A stretch of DNA of 64,000 nucleotides from Isoetes taiwanensis (lineage: Eukaryota; Streptophyta; Lycopodiopsida; Isoetales; Isoetaceae), in NCBI GenBank assembly GCA_021234155.1, contig JAJEKV010000333.1, positions 248,001-312,000 on the forward strand, read 5' to 3'. This document shows, piece by piece, positions 1-11,369 of the stretch; positions within the stretch are counted from its first letter, which is position 1, and each line of letters opens with the position of its first letter. Both the position numbers and the translations under genes were made by a program. The notes under the pieces are model-generated. The model saw only the letters and a list, made by a program, of their open reading frames with translations, was not told the origin of the DNA and ran no database searches.

Positions 1-2839
1 CCCTTATGGGTTCCATCCCATGGCCCATTCCAGTATGCTCGCCTAGGTCTGCCATAGGGTACAACTCCCTATAGATGTTAAGATAGTGCATGGCAAGAAA
101 GTACTCTGATGCCACTAAGTGCTTGCATCTGGAGATAAAGCTTGGAGAACTACAATATGCAGCATGCATCTCGACTCGGTAATGCATACCTGGGGTTGAC
201 TCAGATGCTACATGGAGCACAATAGCTTCTAGATCAGTAAGGGTGATGATACCCCCATGCTCCTCTTGGAGCCTACATAGCGTTCAGCTGCTGCTAGACG
301 CTTGCTGCATCCACGATAGCCAAATCGTCCGCTTGCATCTATATTTTACACGAAGTGCATCAGACGATTAGTAACCTAGTTCTTGGCGTTGTTTGCACAC
401 TTCAAGCGTAGAACCACCAAGAGGCGATCCTCCATCTGGATATCCAATTACAATAGATAATAATGTGAACATACGGATGTTCACTTTCCGCTGCAAGAGC
501 TGCACCTTCAAAATCCGCCATTGCACCTCTGTTAGGTTCGCGGTGTCACAATTTGAGTGCAAAAACATCCTAGCATATTTTTGCCATTTCCCATCCCAAT
601 GTCCTCCGAGCACCCAGTTAATCTGCAGGTAACTATATAAGGTGCTAAATTAAACAATTACTTCAGAAGAGAATGTGTTCAATTTAGAAAACTTGAACTC
701 ATACCTTATTACACCTTCGTTGTCTCTATAAACCTCAATAAGATCATTTAACTGGTTGAGGTATTCCCATTTGCTGGTGCACGTCATCATGGTGGAAAGA
801 CGAGAAAATATATCCTTCTTGCCTTGTGATCCCGGGACCTGGATGGAATAGTCGTTTAAGGTTGCATAAAATATCAATTACTTTGAAATTTTGAGATATA
901 AAATTATCTTTGGGAGCAGATATTTGAGCCAAGCTCATTTTGAATGGAACCAGCATGCAAGAATATGACACGCAATCTATGGGCAATACAACATTATCAG
1001 AATTAGAACAAAAAGGAGTACTCCTATATATACGCAAGATACCTGTGTCTCTCCTAGCCAGCAATGTGGATCTTCCGTAATAACATCATCAAGAGCTGCT
1101 CGCTCTGCATTGTCAAGGTCTATTGTAATTGATCTGGGTCGAACACTGCCCATGCGGGTAAGGACCATGTGTAGAGCCACTCGCAGTGCTATCCTCTCAT
1201 GATGCTCACCAGGTACCGTGGTGCACATCATGAAAAAGATGGGCACACCATTGCCGCTGCGATTGGGGACATGTGCAGCAAAAAGTGGACATCCATACAT
1301 ATTTGTCCTAAACGTCGAATCCATGGTCCAACCCCCATTAGTGCTATACATCATAGCCTGCTCTAGCATCCATTGGTCCTGGATTACTATGATCCAAGGC
1401 CGCATATCTGGGTCATCATGAGCAGGAGCATAAGGTTGGTGGTATATAACCTTTCCAGATCGCATCCAGGCATCCATTCCACTCTCCACCCTATCCCAAT
1501 CGAGACCAAGGAGTGCTCTTGCACATATAGAGCAAATGTTGTGTACCTAAACCTTTCATAAAATAAAATCCTAGATTTCACAAATGCACTAGAGAAAAGT
1601 ACACGTACCGTTTATTCGCAAGTGGTATGCAAGACGCCATATATCCTCATGTGCCATTTTAAAGCGGTACGTGGCTCTCTCAATAGGTTTGAAGGTGGTG
1701 CGTAACTCCTTCCCTCTCTCATTCATGTTACCGCAGACTGCTTGGAAGTCTCTTGTGTCCACTAGCATGTTGGCTGCCTCATCCAGAATGGCAGGATGCA
1801 AAGGACGGGACCATTCATCTTCCTCTGACCATGGATTATGTCCATCATGCCCAACACGGATGTAAATTTGTGCACAACTACTATCATCCTTGCTTGGATT
1901 GATTGGCATCACTGTACGAAGATGAAATCCACATCTTCTTTTAAAGCTCCTTCTTGTTTGCCTTACACCTTGCAGCCCACACCTGCGGGCATCTCCCCCC
2001 CGATGACATATATAATCCACACAAGACATATCATTCATCCACTGCCTTGTATGTCGATGAATCAATCTTAACCTGTGTTCTACCTGTAATTGTTCCACTC
2101 GGCTATCTAGAGAGTGGCAAAGTACTTCTTCCTCGTAATTGAAAAGCTCTTTCCTGCTTGAAGGCGTTATATGCCGAGGCTTGCATTTACAAGCTGCTAT
2201 GCATTGTCTCACATAAGTTTCTGGAATGCCATGGAACTTAGACCCAACCTGCCACGTTTTTTTAATATTATCCAAAGTAGGGCATATGGGCAAATGCCGT
2301 AGACCCCCTTCAACATGAGTTTTGAAGATGATTTGCTTCCACATCCATGACGGTGGGATAAATAGCCATTTTACAAAGGTCATGCGAGTGAGAAGACCTG
2401 TTTGTGTATCCACTTGCAACTTATCTTGAAAGATCAACCACCTTGCCATGATCTGTATATCCCCTGAGTTATGTTGACGAACATAACCTAGAGGAAAGTT
2501 TGGATCCGCTGCAAGCACATCTTGGCTAGAATGATGGACAGAATTTATGATGCAATGGACCATTAAATTGTATGATACCTCAGTAAAAACATAGCCTTCA
2601 CCTGATGCAATTGTAGGAATAGGTGGAAATAATGCAACGCATCCTTCCTCATTCGAGGGATCATTTTGCTGGTTCTCGTGTGCTTCATGCTCTTCATTGA
2701 CAAAGCCCTCAAAACCTGCATCTTCATCACTATTCCCGAAAGCATAATCACTTACATTTTCATCTGAATCAGACGGAATTGAATCCATTGAAAGCACTTC
2801 TTCCTCATCCTCTTCCAAGTTGAACTCTAGCTCCATCAT
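1..2839 (-). pseudogene. MULE-type transposase gene, multi-exon, degenerate
   Basis: Minus-strand transposase running off the window edge. Exon 1 (2839 to about 1613) has an acidic N-terminus, then a zinc-finger-like region and the phrase GHNPWSEED...LHPAILDEA typical of MULE DNA-binding domains. Exon 2 (about 1546-1043) has the catalytic core: MDSTFRTNMYGCPLF (first Asp) and ITIDLDNAERAALDDV (second Asp), with splice-like GT/AG borders. The next exon (from about 969) carries the C-W-F-H...AWLKYLLPK motif but is interrupted by a TGA at 935-937. Further fragments follow: NLTEVQWRILK near 500, and near 100 a SWIM-like C...CKH motif that lacks one of its cysteines. Order and motifs are those of Mutator-like/FAR1-related transposases. 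I see no terminal inverted repeat. Confident about the family, less about exon borders. Confidence 0.75.
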
Positions 2840-2961
2840 GCGATTGACAATAAGCTATAACTTGCATGAACAAAGGATGCTCAAGGAGCTCTGAATGAAG
2901 ATGGAGAGAACGAAGAAGTTCAAGTATCTATAAGACAAAGGCGTGTTCACGAAGGTTCCCC

Positions 2962-3372
2962 TTCAAATTCAAAATGTTAGCGTGCTCCTTGCGCTAAGAG
3001 GACACCATTTAATGCATGTTGTCATACGATCTTGCATATGTGCCACAAGATCTTACACACGTGCCTACACTCCTCCATTTTATTTTACAAAATGGAAACC
3101 TTATAAAGTTTCCTATCCAAATTAAAAACTTTAGGAGAAACCTAATGTAGTATCAAGGGAAACTTAATGTAGTTTCCTTGGAAACCTAATGTAGTTTAAG
3201 TTTCTTTGGAAACCTAATGCAATTTCAAATTCAAAATGTTGGCGTACTCCTCAAACTAAAAAGACACCATTTTTTGTCATACAATCTTGAAAATGTGCCA
3301 CAAGATCTTACACACGTGCCTAGATCTTTTATTTTAATTTTAAAAAGCAGAAACCTTATAGAGTTTTCCCAA
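2962..3372. repeat. Direct duplication of about 150 bp (2962-3117 and 3224-3372)
   Basis: Both copies begin with caaattcaaaatgtt and share the phrases gacaccatt, atgtgccacaagatctta and cacacgtgcc in the same order, with about 80% identity by eye. The spacer and flanks consist of the GAAACC-type degenerate repeats annotated separately. No coding potential is evident. Confidence 0.75.
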
Positions 3373-3565
3373 AAGTAAACTACGTATAGTTTCCATAAAG
3401 GAAACCTTACAAGGTTTTCACTAGAGGAAACCTAACATAGTATCCATGGAAACTTAATACAGTTTCAATGGAAACTTGATGTAGTTTCATGGAAATTACA
3501 TCAAGTTTTCATTGAAACCATATTAAGTTTCATCAAGAAACCCTATAAGGTTTCCGGCAAACTCC
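3090..3565. repeat. Degenerate short-word array around 'ggaaacctaatgtagttt'
   Basis: The word ggaaacctaatgtagttt and relatives (ggaaacttaatacagttt, gaaaccttataaagtttcc) recur more than ten times at irregular spacing, in both orientations. Many instances are small palindromes (gaaac...gtttc). It resembles a decayed minisatellite or a foldback-rich TE end. Confidence 0.6.
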
Positions 3566-3569
3566 AACC

Positions 3570-6260
3570 AAATCGGGAGTAGAAAAAAGCCATCGAATAA
3601 TGACCATTGATAAAACCTAAAAATGGGCCAATAATGCACCATTTATTTTCATCTCTAGCATCAATTTTTTCATCTACACCATCCATTCATATATAGACCT
3701 AGTTCGTTTACAGCAGATGCAGAACAAGATCATTGTTTTAGCAACCGTGATGCAAGAAAAACATGAATTCATTAATTAGAGAAATTTCGATTTCTTATTT
3801 GGCAACGAAATAGGTCGTGGTCATCCTCCAGAAAGGAAAGATCCCTCATCAACTACCAAAATGATGCAGTATTGAAGGCACTTTCTGCTAGGAAAAAACA
3901 TTTTGCAGGAAATGTATGTACGCGCTTATCCTTATGGCAATGGTACAATAATTTATGCGTGATTAAACTATGGCAAGTGATCCAACAGATTGCCATGGCA
4001 ATCGTTTAGACGAGGCGGACAGGCTAAAACAGTTTATGTGGAAGGTTTCTTATTAGATAATATCTGCTGAAGGCAGGTTAGAACTTGGTAGCGAATAATG
4101 CTTGGTGATCTTCATGAGTAAAGGAAGAAGCCAACTTGTAGACGGGTGAAACAATCCAATGGAAAGAATTGTGCAGTAATTGGTAAACAACAAGCATTCT
4201 TTAATCATTAATACGTACATACACAAGAAGTAATATAGATAAGTTTGAAATAATATTACAGTTCATACTATTTCTCATTAAAGTTTTAAATGTAGTCAGG
4301 TGTCATCATAACCAGATAAGGTGAACATAATCAGAGCAATGCTTTCACTGAGTTTCTTTCACTGATTTGGGATGCACATGCTCCGATCTTTCTGAATCAG
4401 TACTCTTGACAGTATCTAGCAAGTCATCCTACAATGCCATGGCAAATTCTAAATTGGCATTAATTTCAATTTTTGGGTTGCCCCTAGGGGGGCAAACCCT
4501 CGTTTATGTGGGTATGTAGACATATTCAAGTATATGCTGGCATATACCTAGCATATGCTGATGACTGCTAAAAACTGGCTGCTGCCTGTAAATGGTCGGT
4601 CATCCAGCCCCATTATCAGCCTGCTACACAAACGCTATCCGCCGGACTTGGCTATGGCTTCTGCACCTCAAATTCTGCAGGGGTCTTCCTACGCCAATCG
4701 CAGGAGCAAATTGCAAGAGCAGATCATTTAGACATGTGAGCTTCAATCAAAAACACAAATGCTGTTTTATTCCAACCTAGAGCTTTTCGTCTCCATTTCT
4801 TTCTCCGTAGTTGGCTATGGAAGCATTGCTACCAAAGAGTCGATGGGCTCGCAACTTTACTTGACATTTTCAGGTTTTTGCAAGTTTCGGGGATAACAGG
4901 TGAAGGCCATTAGGTGCCAGTTGCTACCTAAATGGCTCGCAAGATCAAGACCTCCAACATCTGTCCATATAGCGCCTATACATGTCTAGAATTTCAACAA
5001 GAATCATTCACATGCCCTAAACTTAAAATAATCGAAGGTGCTTTGGGCTAGTTTATGTTTTGAACTCTCCTCTGAGAGACGGCTGAGACTGGGATTGCAA
5101 GGTTATTCCCATTCAATAGCTGGAAATGAGGATTTGGGCGTGATGGTTCGCAGATCTTTAAAGTCAGGTATTTTAATTTTAACAGCAAGTCTCAAACTGC
5201 CCGAGCTTAAGGGCCCTGCTGCTTCTGGATTAAAATATGCCGACGAAGTTGATATTGGAGAGAACTGAAGCAATGGGCATCCATTCTCTGTATCTGAATA
5301 CGAAGAAGGTAAACCAATCCTCGAAGTCTCTTGCCAACCTAACATCAAGGCAGCCAATGGGGATATCACAGACCAGGAAGGTGTGCTAGATGTCACTGGA
5401 CTTAAGGCTCCAAATTTGTGATTGACTTGTTGAAGTGCAGAATTGTTTAAACTAGATGGTGTAATTTACCATATGACAATGGTAGAAAGATTTCTAATCA
5501 GCAACAACATTATGATGGTATTTGCAGCAAAAATACCACTTGGACCTGCTCCCAGACTTCCTACAGGAGATGATTGTTATTCTTTGTCAACTGGCTCCTG
5601 TTATCATTCTGGATTTCGCAGTTCCATATCCCAGAATTTAGCTTTAGCATTTGGCATAAAGCTCACCCAAAATCTTTTGAGCAAATCTTATTCTATTTTC
5701 TCATGAATCAGTGAAGCTCTTGATGTTTGAAGCCTCCACATAATATACTTCAGATTAGGTAAACAGTAGATGCCATTGCATTACACCTGAGCTCTTTTCA
5801 CCATTTTCCAGTCACCATCTTATTGAGGCAAAGATTTGAGCCTTATGATTAGGCCTCACGATTTTTACCCAGGCCAAGGAACTGCTATTAGCCTCCAAAC
5901 CAGGATTGTTCACAGAAATATAAAAAAGGAAAAGGATATTGCTCAAGATGCCTAAGCTTTTTTACCTTGTTGACAGCATATGTCTCGACAGCATATGTCT
6001 CCTGTGGACGATTTGTGAAAGCCCTATTTCCACAGGCCAGCTTTGGAGCAACATTCTTTTGGCGCCTCGTCAATCGGCCATCTTTAACCAGTTTTTGGGA
6101 AGATCTTGTCACATTTGGTTCATACCTTTTATGACCTTCTTCAAGATATAAGCAAATGTGGCTACCAGCACAGAATCAGAAATCTAAATCAGAGTAAATC
6201 CTGATCTCTTGCTGCAAACACACTGACCACATTTTATCATCTTTAAATCGGTTTGAAATA
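3570..6260. other. AT-rich spacer, no gene recognised
   Basis: No protein family recognised. Around 5050-5430 two overlapping plus-strand frames look weakly coding (phrases SLKLPELKGPAASGLKYADE and then EYEEGKPILEVSCQPNIKAA) but are interrupted and match nothing I know. A 15-bp word, gacagcatatgtctc, is duplicated at about 5971-6002. Confidence 0.4.
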
Positions 6261-6269
6261 ATTGAAGTG

Positions 6270-6437
6270 TGTACAATGCTGATCAGAAATCTGTATACTA
6301 GAGAATCCACATGGGGATTTGTTTGCGTTATAGATGGAAGCCCTATATCCTTAAAGAGTAAGAAACAAACTGCAGTTGCTCTCTTCTCAGCTGAAGCAGA
6401 ATATTTAGCTGCATCTTTCGTCTCAAGAGCAATCATG
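6270..6437 (+). pseudogene. Ty1/copia RNase H fragment
   Basis: Plus-strand reading gives a typical C-terminal copia polyprotein block: YTRESTWGFVCVIDGSPIS, then KSKKQTAVALFSAEAEYLAA. This corresponds to the usual RKSTSGYVF...ISWKSKKQ...SSAEAEY pattern of the integrated RNase H. An in-frame TAG follows at once (AIM-stop). Only about 55 residues survive, upstream motifs are missing or frameshifted, and no LTR is visible nearby. It is a relic of a different insertion from the intact copia element at 55.9 kb. Confidence 0.8.
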
Positions 6438-7410
6438 TAGCTTGAAATGCTACATATAGAGGCTGCTAGTGGTTCATGCCATAATAAACGTAGGCCTACT
6501 ATACACGAGAGGATTTATGTTGCAGGCAGGGCCTCAATGCAAACGAGGTATATAATCATATCCTCAAGTTCTGAACATGGTTTTCAAATGTTTGCAGAAA
6601 TCATTCGATGTGAAATGGTTCATGGAGAAGTTCTTGGGTGAAGAACATGCTCAATATTTAATTGAAAAGCTTCTCTTCAGAGCTGCAACGATTTGGCAAT
6701 TCCTGAAATTTGACAAGCGAAGGTAATACTTTAATCAATTCTTCATTTCACTGCTCTATCTGTGCATACACCTATTACCAGGCAATAGCAAGCTCAGTCT
6801 TATTCACTTCTACCAATAAACCCTTTTTTTTGCAGTCCTCTGCAGGTGTTTATTGGATGACAAAACAGCTATGATCCTTACATTGACATTTAGACAGCTT
6901 TGGTAGCAGTTGAGGATATATCTCTACATTAGGACCTGGACCATCCACTTTCCGGATATATTTGGCCCCTTTGGAGCTTACAAACTAATACAAGGAATTA
7001 ATATCTTCTCTTTTTGCCACGGTTTTTGTATGAGTCATCTCACAGTCAAATTGTATGACATCCCTTTTACTTCCACGTCCACTTCAAGGTTCATTCCAAT
7101 GTCCAAAGCATGTTGAACCAAACTTCAAAGAAATATGGAATTATTGTAGCCTAAGTTGTTGAACCAAATTTCTAAGCAATTGTAGCTTAAGCAATGTCAG
7201 TGAGTTTTGTTGGATTGTTGTGAATCCTACAGCTTCTGAGCAACTCCATATTTGTTTTAGTGAACTTGCTTAATTAGTAATCTGGAAAACGAGACTAGAG
7301 TTTGATGTTTCGTGATATTCTTATTTTAGCATATGCCATAATGCATTTCGCATCACAGGAATTCATCTGAATATGGTTGAGCATGTTATGGCTTAAACAA
7401 AAATAATGGA

Positions 7411-7528
7411 CTGGCACTGGCACTGTCCTAGAAGATGCTCGAGGAGGAAAGAGATGTGCAAGAATAAGTGTCTGGCACTGTCCTGGAAGATGCTCGAGGA
7501 GGAAAGAGAGATACAAGAATAGGTGTCT
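7411..7528. repeat. Two-unit tandem duplication, about 57 bp
   Basis: The block ggcactgtcctagaagatgc...gaggaggaaagag...caagaataagtgtct occurs twice in direct succession with only a few substitutions. No gene is involved. Confidence 0.8.
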
Positions 7529-8047
7529 GATCTATTGATCAATAAGATAGCATCTCCAACTACTAAATCTTTGGGCTTACGAGCATACATGCCCTTTCTA
7601 CATGTATGGTGATACAATTGACAGTTAAAGTTAACAACTGACATTATACTGACATTAATTTCACACGGTATAAACGAGTTTTCCAGTCACCATGTTTGTT
7701 ACATGATAACTGCACTCCAAAAACTAGGGCGAGATGTTCAGGAAGAAAGACATGCACTTCCCTCCTAGGCCCGTTAAAAAGACCAGCAAATTCCAAAGCA
7801 ATATGGCCAGCCCCAACTATGCATATCTATGTGAAAGATAGTGGTTATGCAACTACCATGCAGTGTGCATCTGAAGTAAGAAAAGGACAGCATGCAGTTA
7901 TATTTATGTGAATAAGGTAGTGTTTATAAACCTTAACAAAGTCATTTGAAATAATGAAACAAAGGCAGACATTAAGTATTATTGGATGAAATAGTTGCAA
8001 ATGGCATTTCACCCATATTTGAAGCTACCATATTTTGGCTCAATTTT

Positions 8048-8243
8048 TAAACAAATAATTTGCAGATGTTTCCGTTGCCATGTTTATTATTGCATATGAT
8101 CACACTCATAAGCTTGGAGGAATCTCTTTTTATAGTAGATAACTTATAAACAAATAATTTCCATCTGTTTTTGTTACCAGGGCTATTGCATATGATCACA
8201 CTCATAAGCTTAGAGGAATTTGCTTTTATAATACATGTATAAG
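8048..8243. repeat. Two-unit tandem duplication, about 98 bp
   Basis: Both units start with aaacaaataattt and share attgcatatgatcacactca and taagctt..aggaat. A recent local duplication in non-coding DNA. Confidence 0.8.
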
Positions 8244-8617
8244 GTGCATGTACATATGAAACCTTTTTTAGCAAATAATGGCTATCCTTTACTCATTAGA
8301 TATATGTTAAATCATCTCTACTCTCTCCTCTTATATGCTTATCTAATGTATATTTATGCATGAGAATATCCATTTAAGAGGCTAGAGCTTATTAGCCATG
8401 TATCAAAAGCCAATCTTAGGGTGTGTTGACAATAGGTTTGCAACCTTAGCCTAGCAACATTGGGCTTGGTTTCCTATATTATGCATAAAATAAATGGTTG
8501 TGATATACTATATGTGTGAAAAAAACTCATGTGTCGCGAATATTGTAGTAGGAAACATTTACAAGTTTCCAACTTATGCCCAGCAACGCTGGGCACCTTA
8601 ACTAGTATAGTATAGTA

Positions 8618-8636
8618 GTATATATAGTATATATAC
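8618..8636 (+). promoter_or_regulatory. TATA-rich core promoter of the STIG1-like gene
   Basis: An uninterrupted tatatatagtatatatac tract lies about 17-35 bp before the first ATG of the downstream ORF (8653). The ATG is so close that the 5' leader would be very short, or the true start is the internal codon before the hydrophobic core. Confidence 0.4.
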
Positions 8637-8652
8637 AACTCCAGTCGTTTTC

Positions 8653-8982
8653 ATGTTTCATTCTTTTTTTCTCGCTCATTTCTCACTTATATCGTATTCT
8701 TCATATCCGGTCAAGGATCACAAAGTTGCATTCGCCCTCCTTGTTCTTCTTGTGCTAGAGCAAGTGCACATGCATGTTGCACAAGCAGCTCAAATTGAGA
8801 ATGAAGGTCATCGTGGTAGGGAGCTTGAGGAGCAAATTTGCAGCAGATACCACCCTTGTCCATATCGTTTCACCTGTTGTTCTGGAAAGTGCTATGATTT
8901 GAATATAAGCAGACACAACTGTGGTTGGTGTGGTAACAAGTGTCTCAGCTCGCAGAACTATGATTTAAACTATGAACTATGA
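8653..8982 (+). CDS. STIG1-like small secreted cysteine-rich protein, C-terminally short
   Basis: 109 codons, single exon. A hydrophobic stretch (VAFALLVLLVLEQVHMHVAQA, about residues 25-45) looks like a signal peptide, although the ATG used lies 24 residues before it. The mature part carries HPCPYRFTCCSGKCYDL followed by NCGWCGNKC, matching the CC-x-GKC-x-DL...NCG-x-CGNKC block of the plant STIG1 family, whose members are extracellular and act in reproductive tissue. Eight cysteines are visible, whereas family members usually have a longer C-terminus with further CxxC repeats. Here the frame ends after LSSQNYDLNYEL, where the word aactatgattta is duplicated. Either a truncated paralogue or a pseudogene; expression cannot be judged. 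Confidence 0.7.
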   Translation: MFHSFFLAHFSLISYSSYPVKDHKVAFALLVLLVLEQVHMHVAQAAQIENEGHRGRELEEQICSRYHPCPYRFTCCSGKCYDLNISRHNCGWCGNKCLSSQNYDLNYEL

Positions 8983-8993
8983 TTTAAGCCACT

Positions 8994-10020
8994 TCACCCT
9001 CCGACCATAGAGGGCAACCCTCCGTGCGCATCACCTTGTTTTCTTCCACCAACGGAATTTGCTTTCTTACTTCCAGATGCAACATCAGACGTTTCTATAT
9101 ATGCAAAAGCCGATTTCAATTTGGGGCTCCTTATAGACATTATTAGCAATGATATCATTGCACTGGATAGAAAGCTGGATGTACTCCGTATCAGACAAGT
9201 TTGCATTAAGCACCTGAGTTCTTCTTTTTGTATAAGCCTTTATAAATTCTAAGCATCCTCAATCCCACCCATCAATAAATAGAGTATCTGTACAGCAAAT
9301 ATGCTATGATTACCAAAACTGATGTAAATTTCTCCCGTTTTTTATCACGTGATTTTCTTCCTGCAAGGCTCTTCTAGTCAGGAATTAAAAAATTCGAGAG
9401 GAACATGTGAAAATGAAGACACTTACTTCGTGATAGGGTTATATTTATGGGAGTTGCTTCCCAATCAAAAATACTCGACTTTATAAACTAGTTCACACCC
9501 ATTGGATAGAAATTTTTGAACTCCTCGAGTTTAGATGTTGTCTGTTCTACGAGTTTTTTTTCCCTCTTCATGATTATATTGCAGTTCAGCTGGCACATGA
9601 GGTGCAATAGGCCAAGTTAATGCAGAAGACGTAGTCATTGCAATGCCCGATGAAGTTGGAGTGGAAGATGAAGAGGGTTGTCCTATATCATCTATGTTTA
9701 ACTTTTGCAAATTGATTTTAAATGTGCTTATTTTTTTTGGTTTGGGAGTATCCTTCCAGAGGAATCCACATTGGGAGGAGGCATAATCAACTTTGGAGCC
9801 AAGGCGAAGGATCAACAATGGCAGACTCAATTGGATTTACAGAGACAATAGGACCAGGATATACTATAGGATTTTTTGACGGTGGAACAATAGATCTTTT
9901 TTTTGCCACAACACGCAACCAGTTGGTATTCATACAAGAGGGCATCTTATTGTCTTCCGTAGCCTTCATAATACAAGAAGGAGTTTTCTTGTCTGTCCTA
10001 AGTCGTTTCTACACATGTTG
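8994..10020 (-). pseudogene. Unidentified minus-strand coding remnants
   Basis: Three interrupted minus-strand stretches look protein-like. One (9240-9105) reads TEYIQLSIQCNDIIANNVYK; one (9206-8994) is Ser/Gly/Lys-rich and ends GGLPSMVGG; one (9969-9531) is rich in Ser, Pro and Thr, with a QPSSSSTPTSSG run. I recognise no family. Introns or frameshifts would be needed to join them. Could be a decayed host gene or transposase. Confidence 0.25.
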
Positions 10021-10500
10021 AAGCCAACAAGAATATCTCTGTTTCCTTTAATACCAGGTATCATTAATGAATCACAACTTTTTAGCTTGGTAGGAACACC
10101 CTTGCCACTTGCAGACTTCTGATCTTATATGATCCTTAAATTGGACCTTATGAGATTGTTCCACATTTTGATAAATCTAACTACATATACTCCACATTTG
10201 GGTAAGTCTGACCATATATACCTAACTAGGTGATCCATGTTAAATATCATTTTGACCAATTATTAAGTTTTCTGTTGTCCAATTGTAGACTACAGAAGTT
10301 GTCCTATTTTGAAGCAAAGGTTTTCCTATTTTGGATCAACGGTTTTCAAATTTTAGATGAAAAGATATCTTCTTTGGACCTTGTTCAAATTTAAAATCCG
10401 ATCCGCAAATTGGACAAATTTTTTATTTTATGGAACTTTAACGAGGACAACTTTCCTAACATGCATCCTATGACCATTAACGAGATGAATGCACTCTCTC
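10021..10500. other. AT-rich spacer before a gypsy LTR
   Basis: No gene, RNA or clear repeat boundary seen. The outer end of the LTR that finishes at 11354 may fall in this stretch or just after it. Confidence 0.3.
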
Positions 10501-11354
10501 CACCTTGGCTCAAACGTGTCACAGAATAATATTCAAACTTCCCAACAATGGGGAAAGGCTAACGATCTACTGCCCATATCACGAACTCCCAGAGTTCCCC
10601 ACGATCATTTAGATTAGTTTTCCATAGCACTAATCAGGAAACCGTGCTTCCTCTTCATTCTTTCCACGAGAATTGAATGGCCTTATGACTCAGAGGCCGG
10701 TGAATTATCTTCCCAAGATAATTCCTGTGATGCAAGCACAAGTCTTACAATCAATCCTCAATATTGCAATCAACTGCAAGTTATACAAGCAACTGCAATT
10801 CGTTTCTTGCAAGCATTAGTACCCAATCTTTTTCATGCTATCCAAACACAAGTCAGGGTGCTTCAGAGAGTTAGAATCAGAGTGTAGAGGTCGGATTTGG
10901 ACTGTAGGACTTTGCAATCAGATCTGTAACAGAGACAATGAAAGATTTTAATATCTTCTTCAAATCATTGCCCTCCTTGAATTTGAATTCCAGGTCCTTA
11001 AATAGGGCCGAATTCTTTGTTCGCATGCTTTCCCATGCAAATCTGACATGCCCCAGGTGGATATGTCTAGACAAACTTGAATCAATCGAGCACTGGATCT
11101 GCTGCCATTCCAGCACAGGCTCGAAACTTTTGAGCCTAAATTGGCTCGTTCTCATTGGTTTTGTATAAAACAAAACTAAGGTGCCACTTTGCCAAACATT
11201 AACGTTAATATTAATGTCCCAAACCTTAGATATGTTTATTTAAACATTAAAAGTTGCGCCCCTAAGCCCAACTTTGGCTATTTCTATTCCTGTGCTCATG
11301 AAATTCCTTCAAGAGTCTGTTAATATCGGCCATACCCCTGGAAGACCTATAACA
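10500..11354 (-). repeat. 3' LTR of Ty3/gypsy element (outer boundary uncertain)
   Basis: On the minus strand the LTR begins TGTTATAGGTC at 11354, directly after a polypurine tract (agaggagggaggaat, complement of 11355-11369) that follows the gypsy polyprotein. The far edge is not identifiable without the partner LTR, so the left coordinate is a guess. A roughly 98-codon minus-strand frame inside it (11173-10877) is probably incidental. Confidence 0.5.
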
Positions 11355-11369
11355 ATTCCTCCCTCCTCT

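Larger units (their letters stand above)
6440..8600. other. AT-rich spacer
   Basis: No gene recognised. It contains the two tandem duplications listed separately. Just before the STIG1-like gene (8578-8594) is a small perfect hairpin, gcccagc-aac-gctgggc. Confidence 0.4.

Noticed and set aside
1218-2142. Several plus-strand frames of 60-77 codons
   Set aside because: Antisense shadows of the MULE transposase exons.
6176-6436. Minus-strand 86-codon open frame
   Set aside because: It is antisense to the copia RNase H block on the plus strand, which carries the recognisable KSKKQ and SAEAEY motifs.
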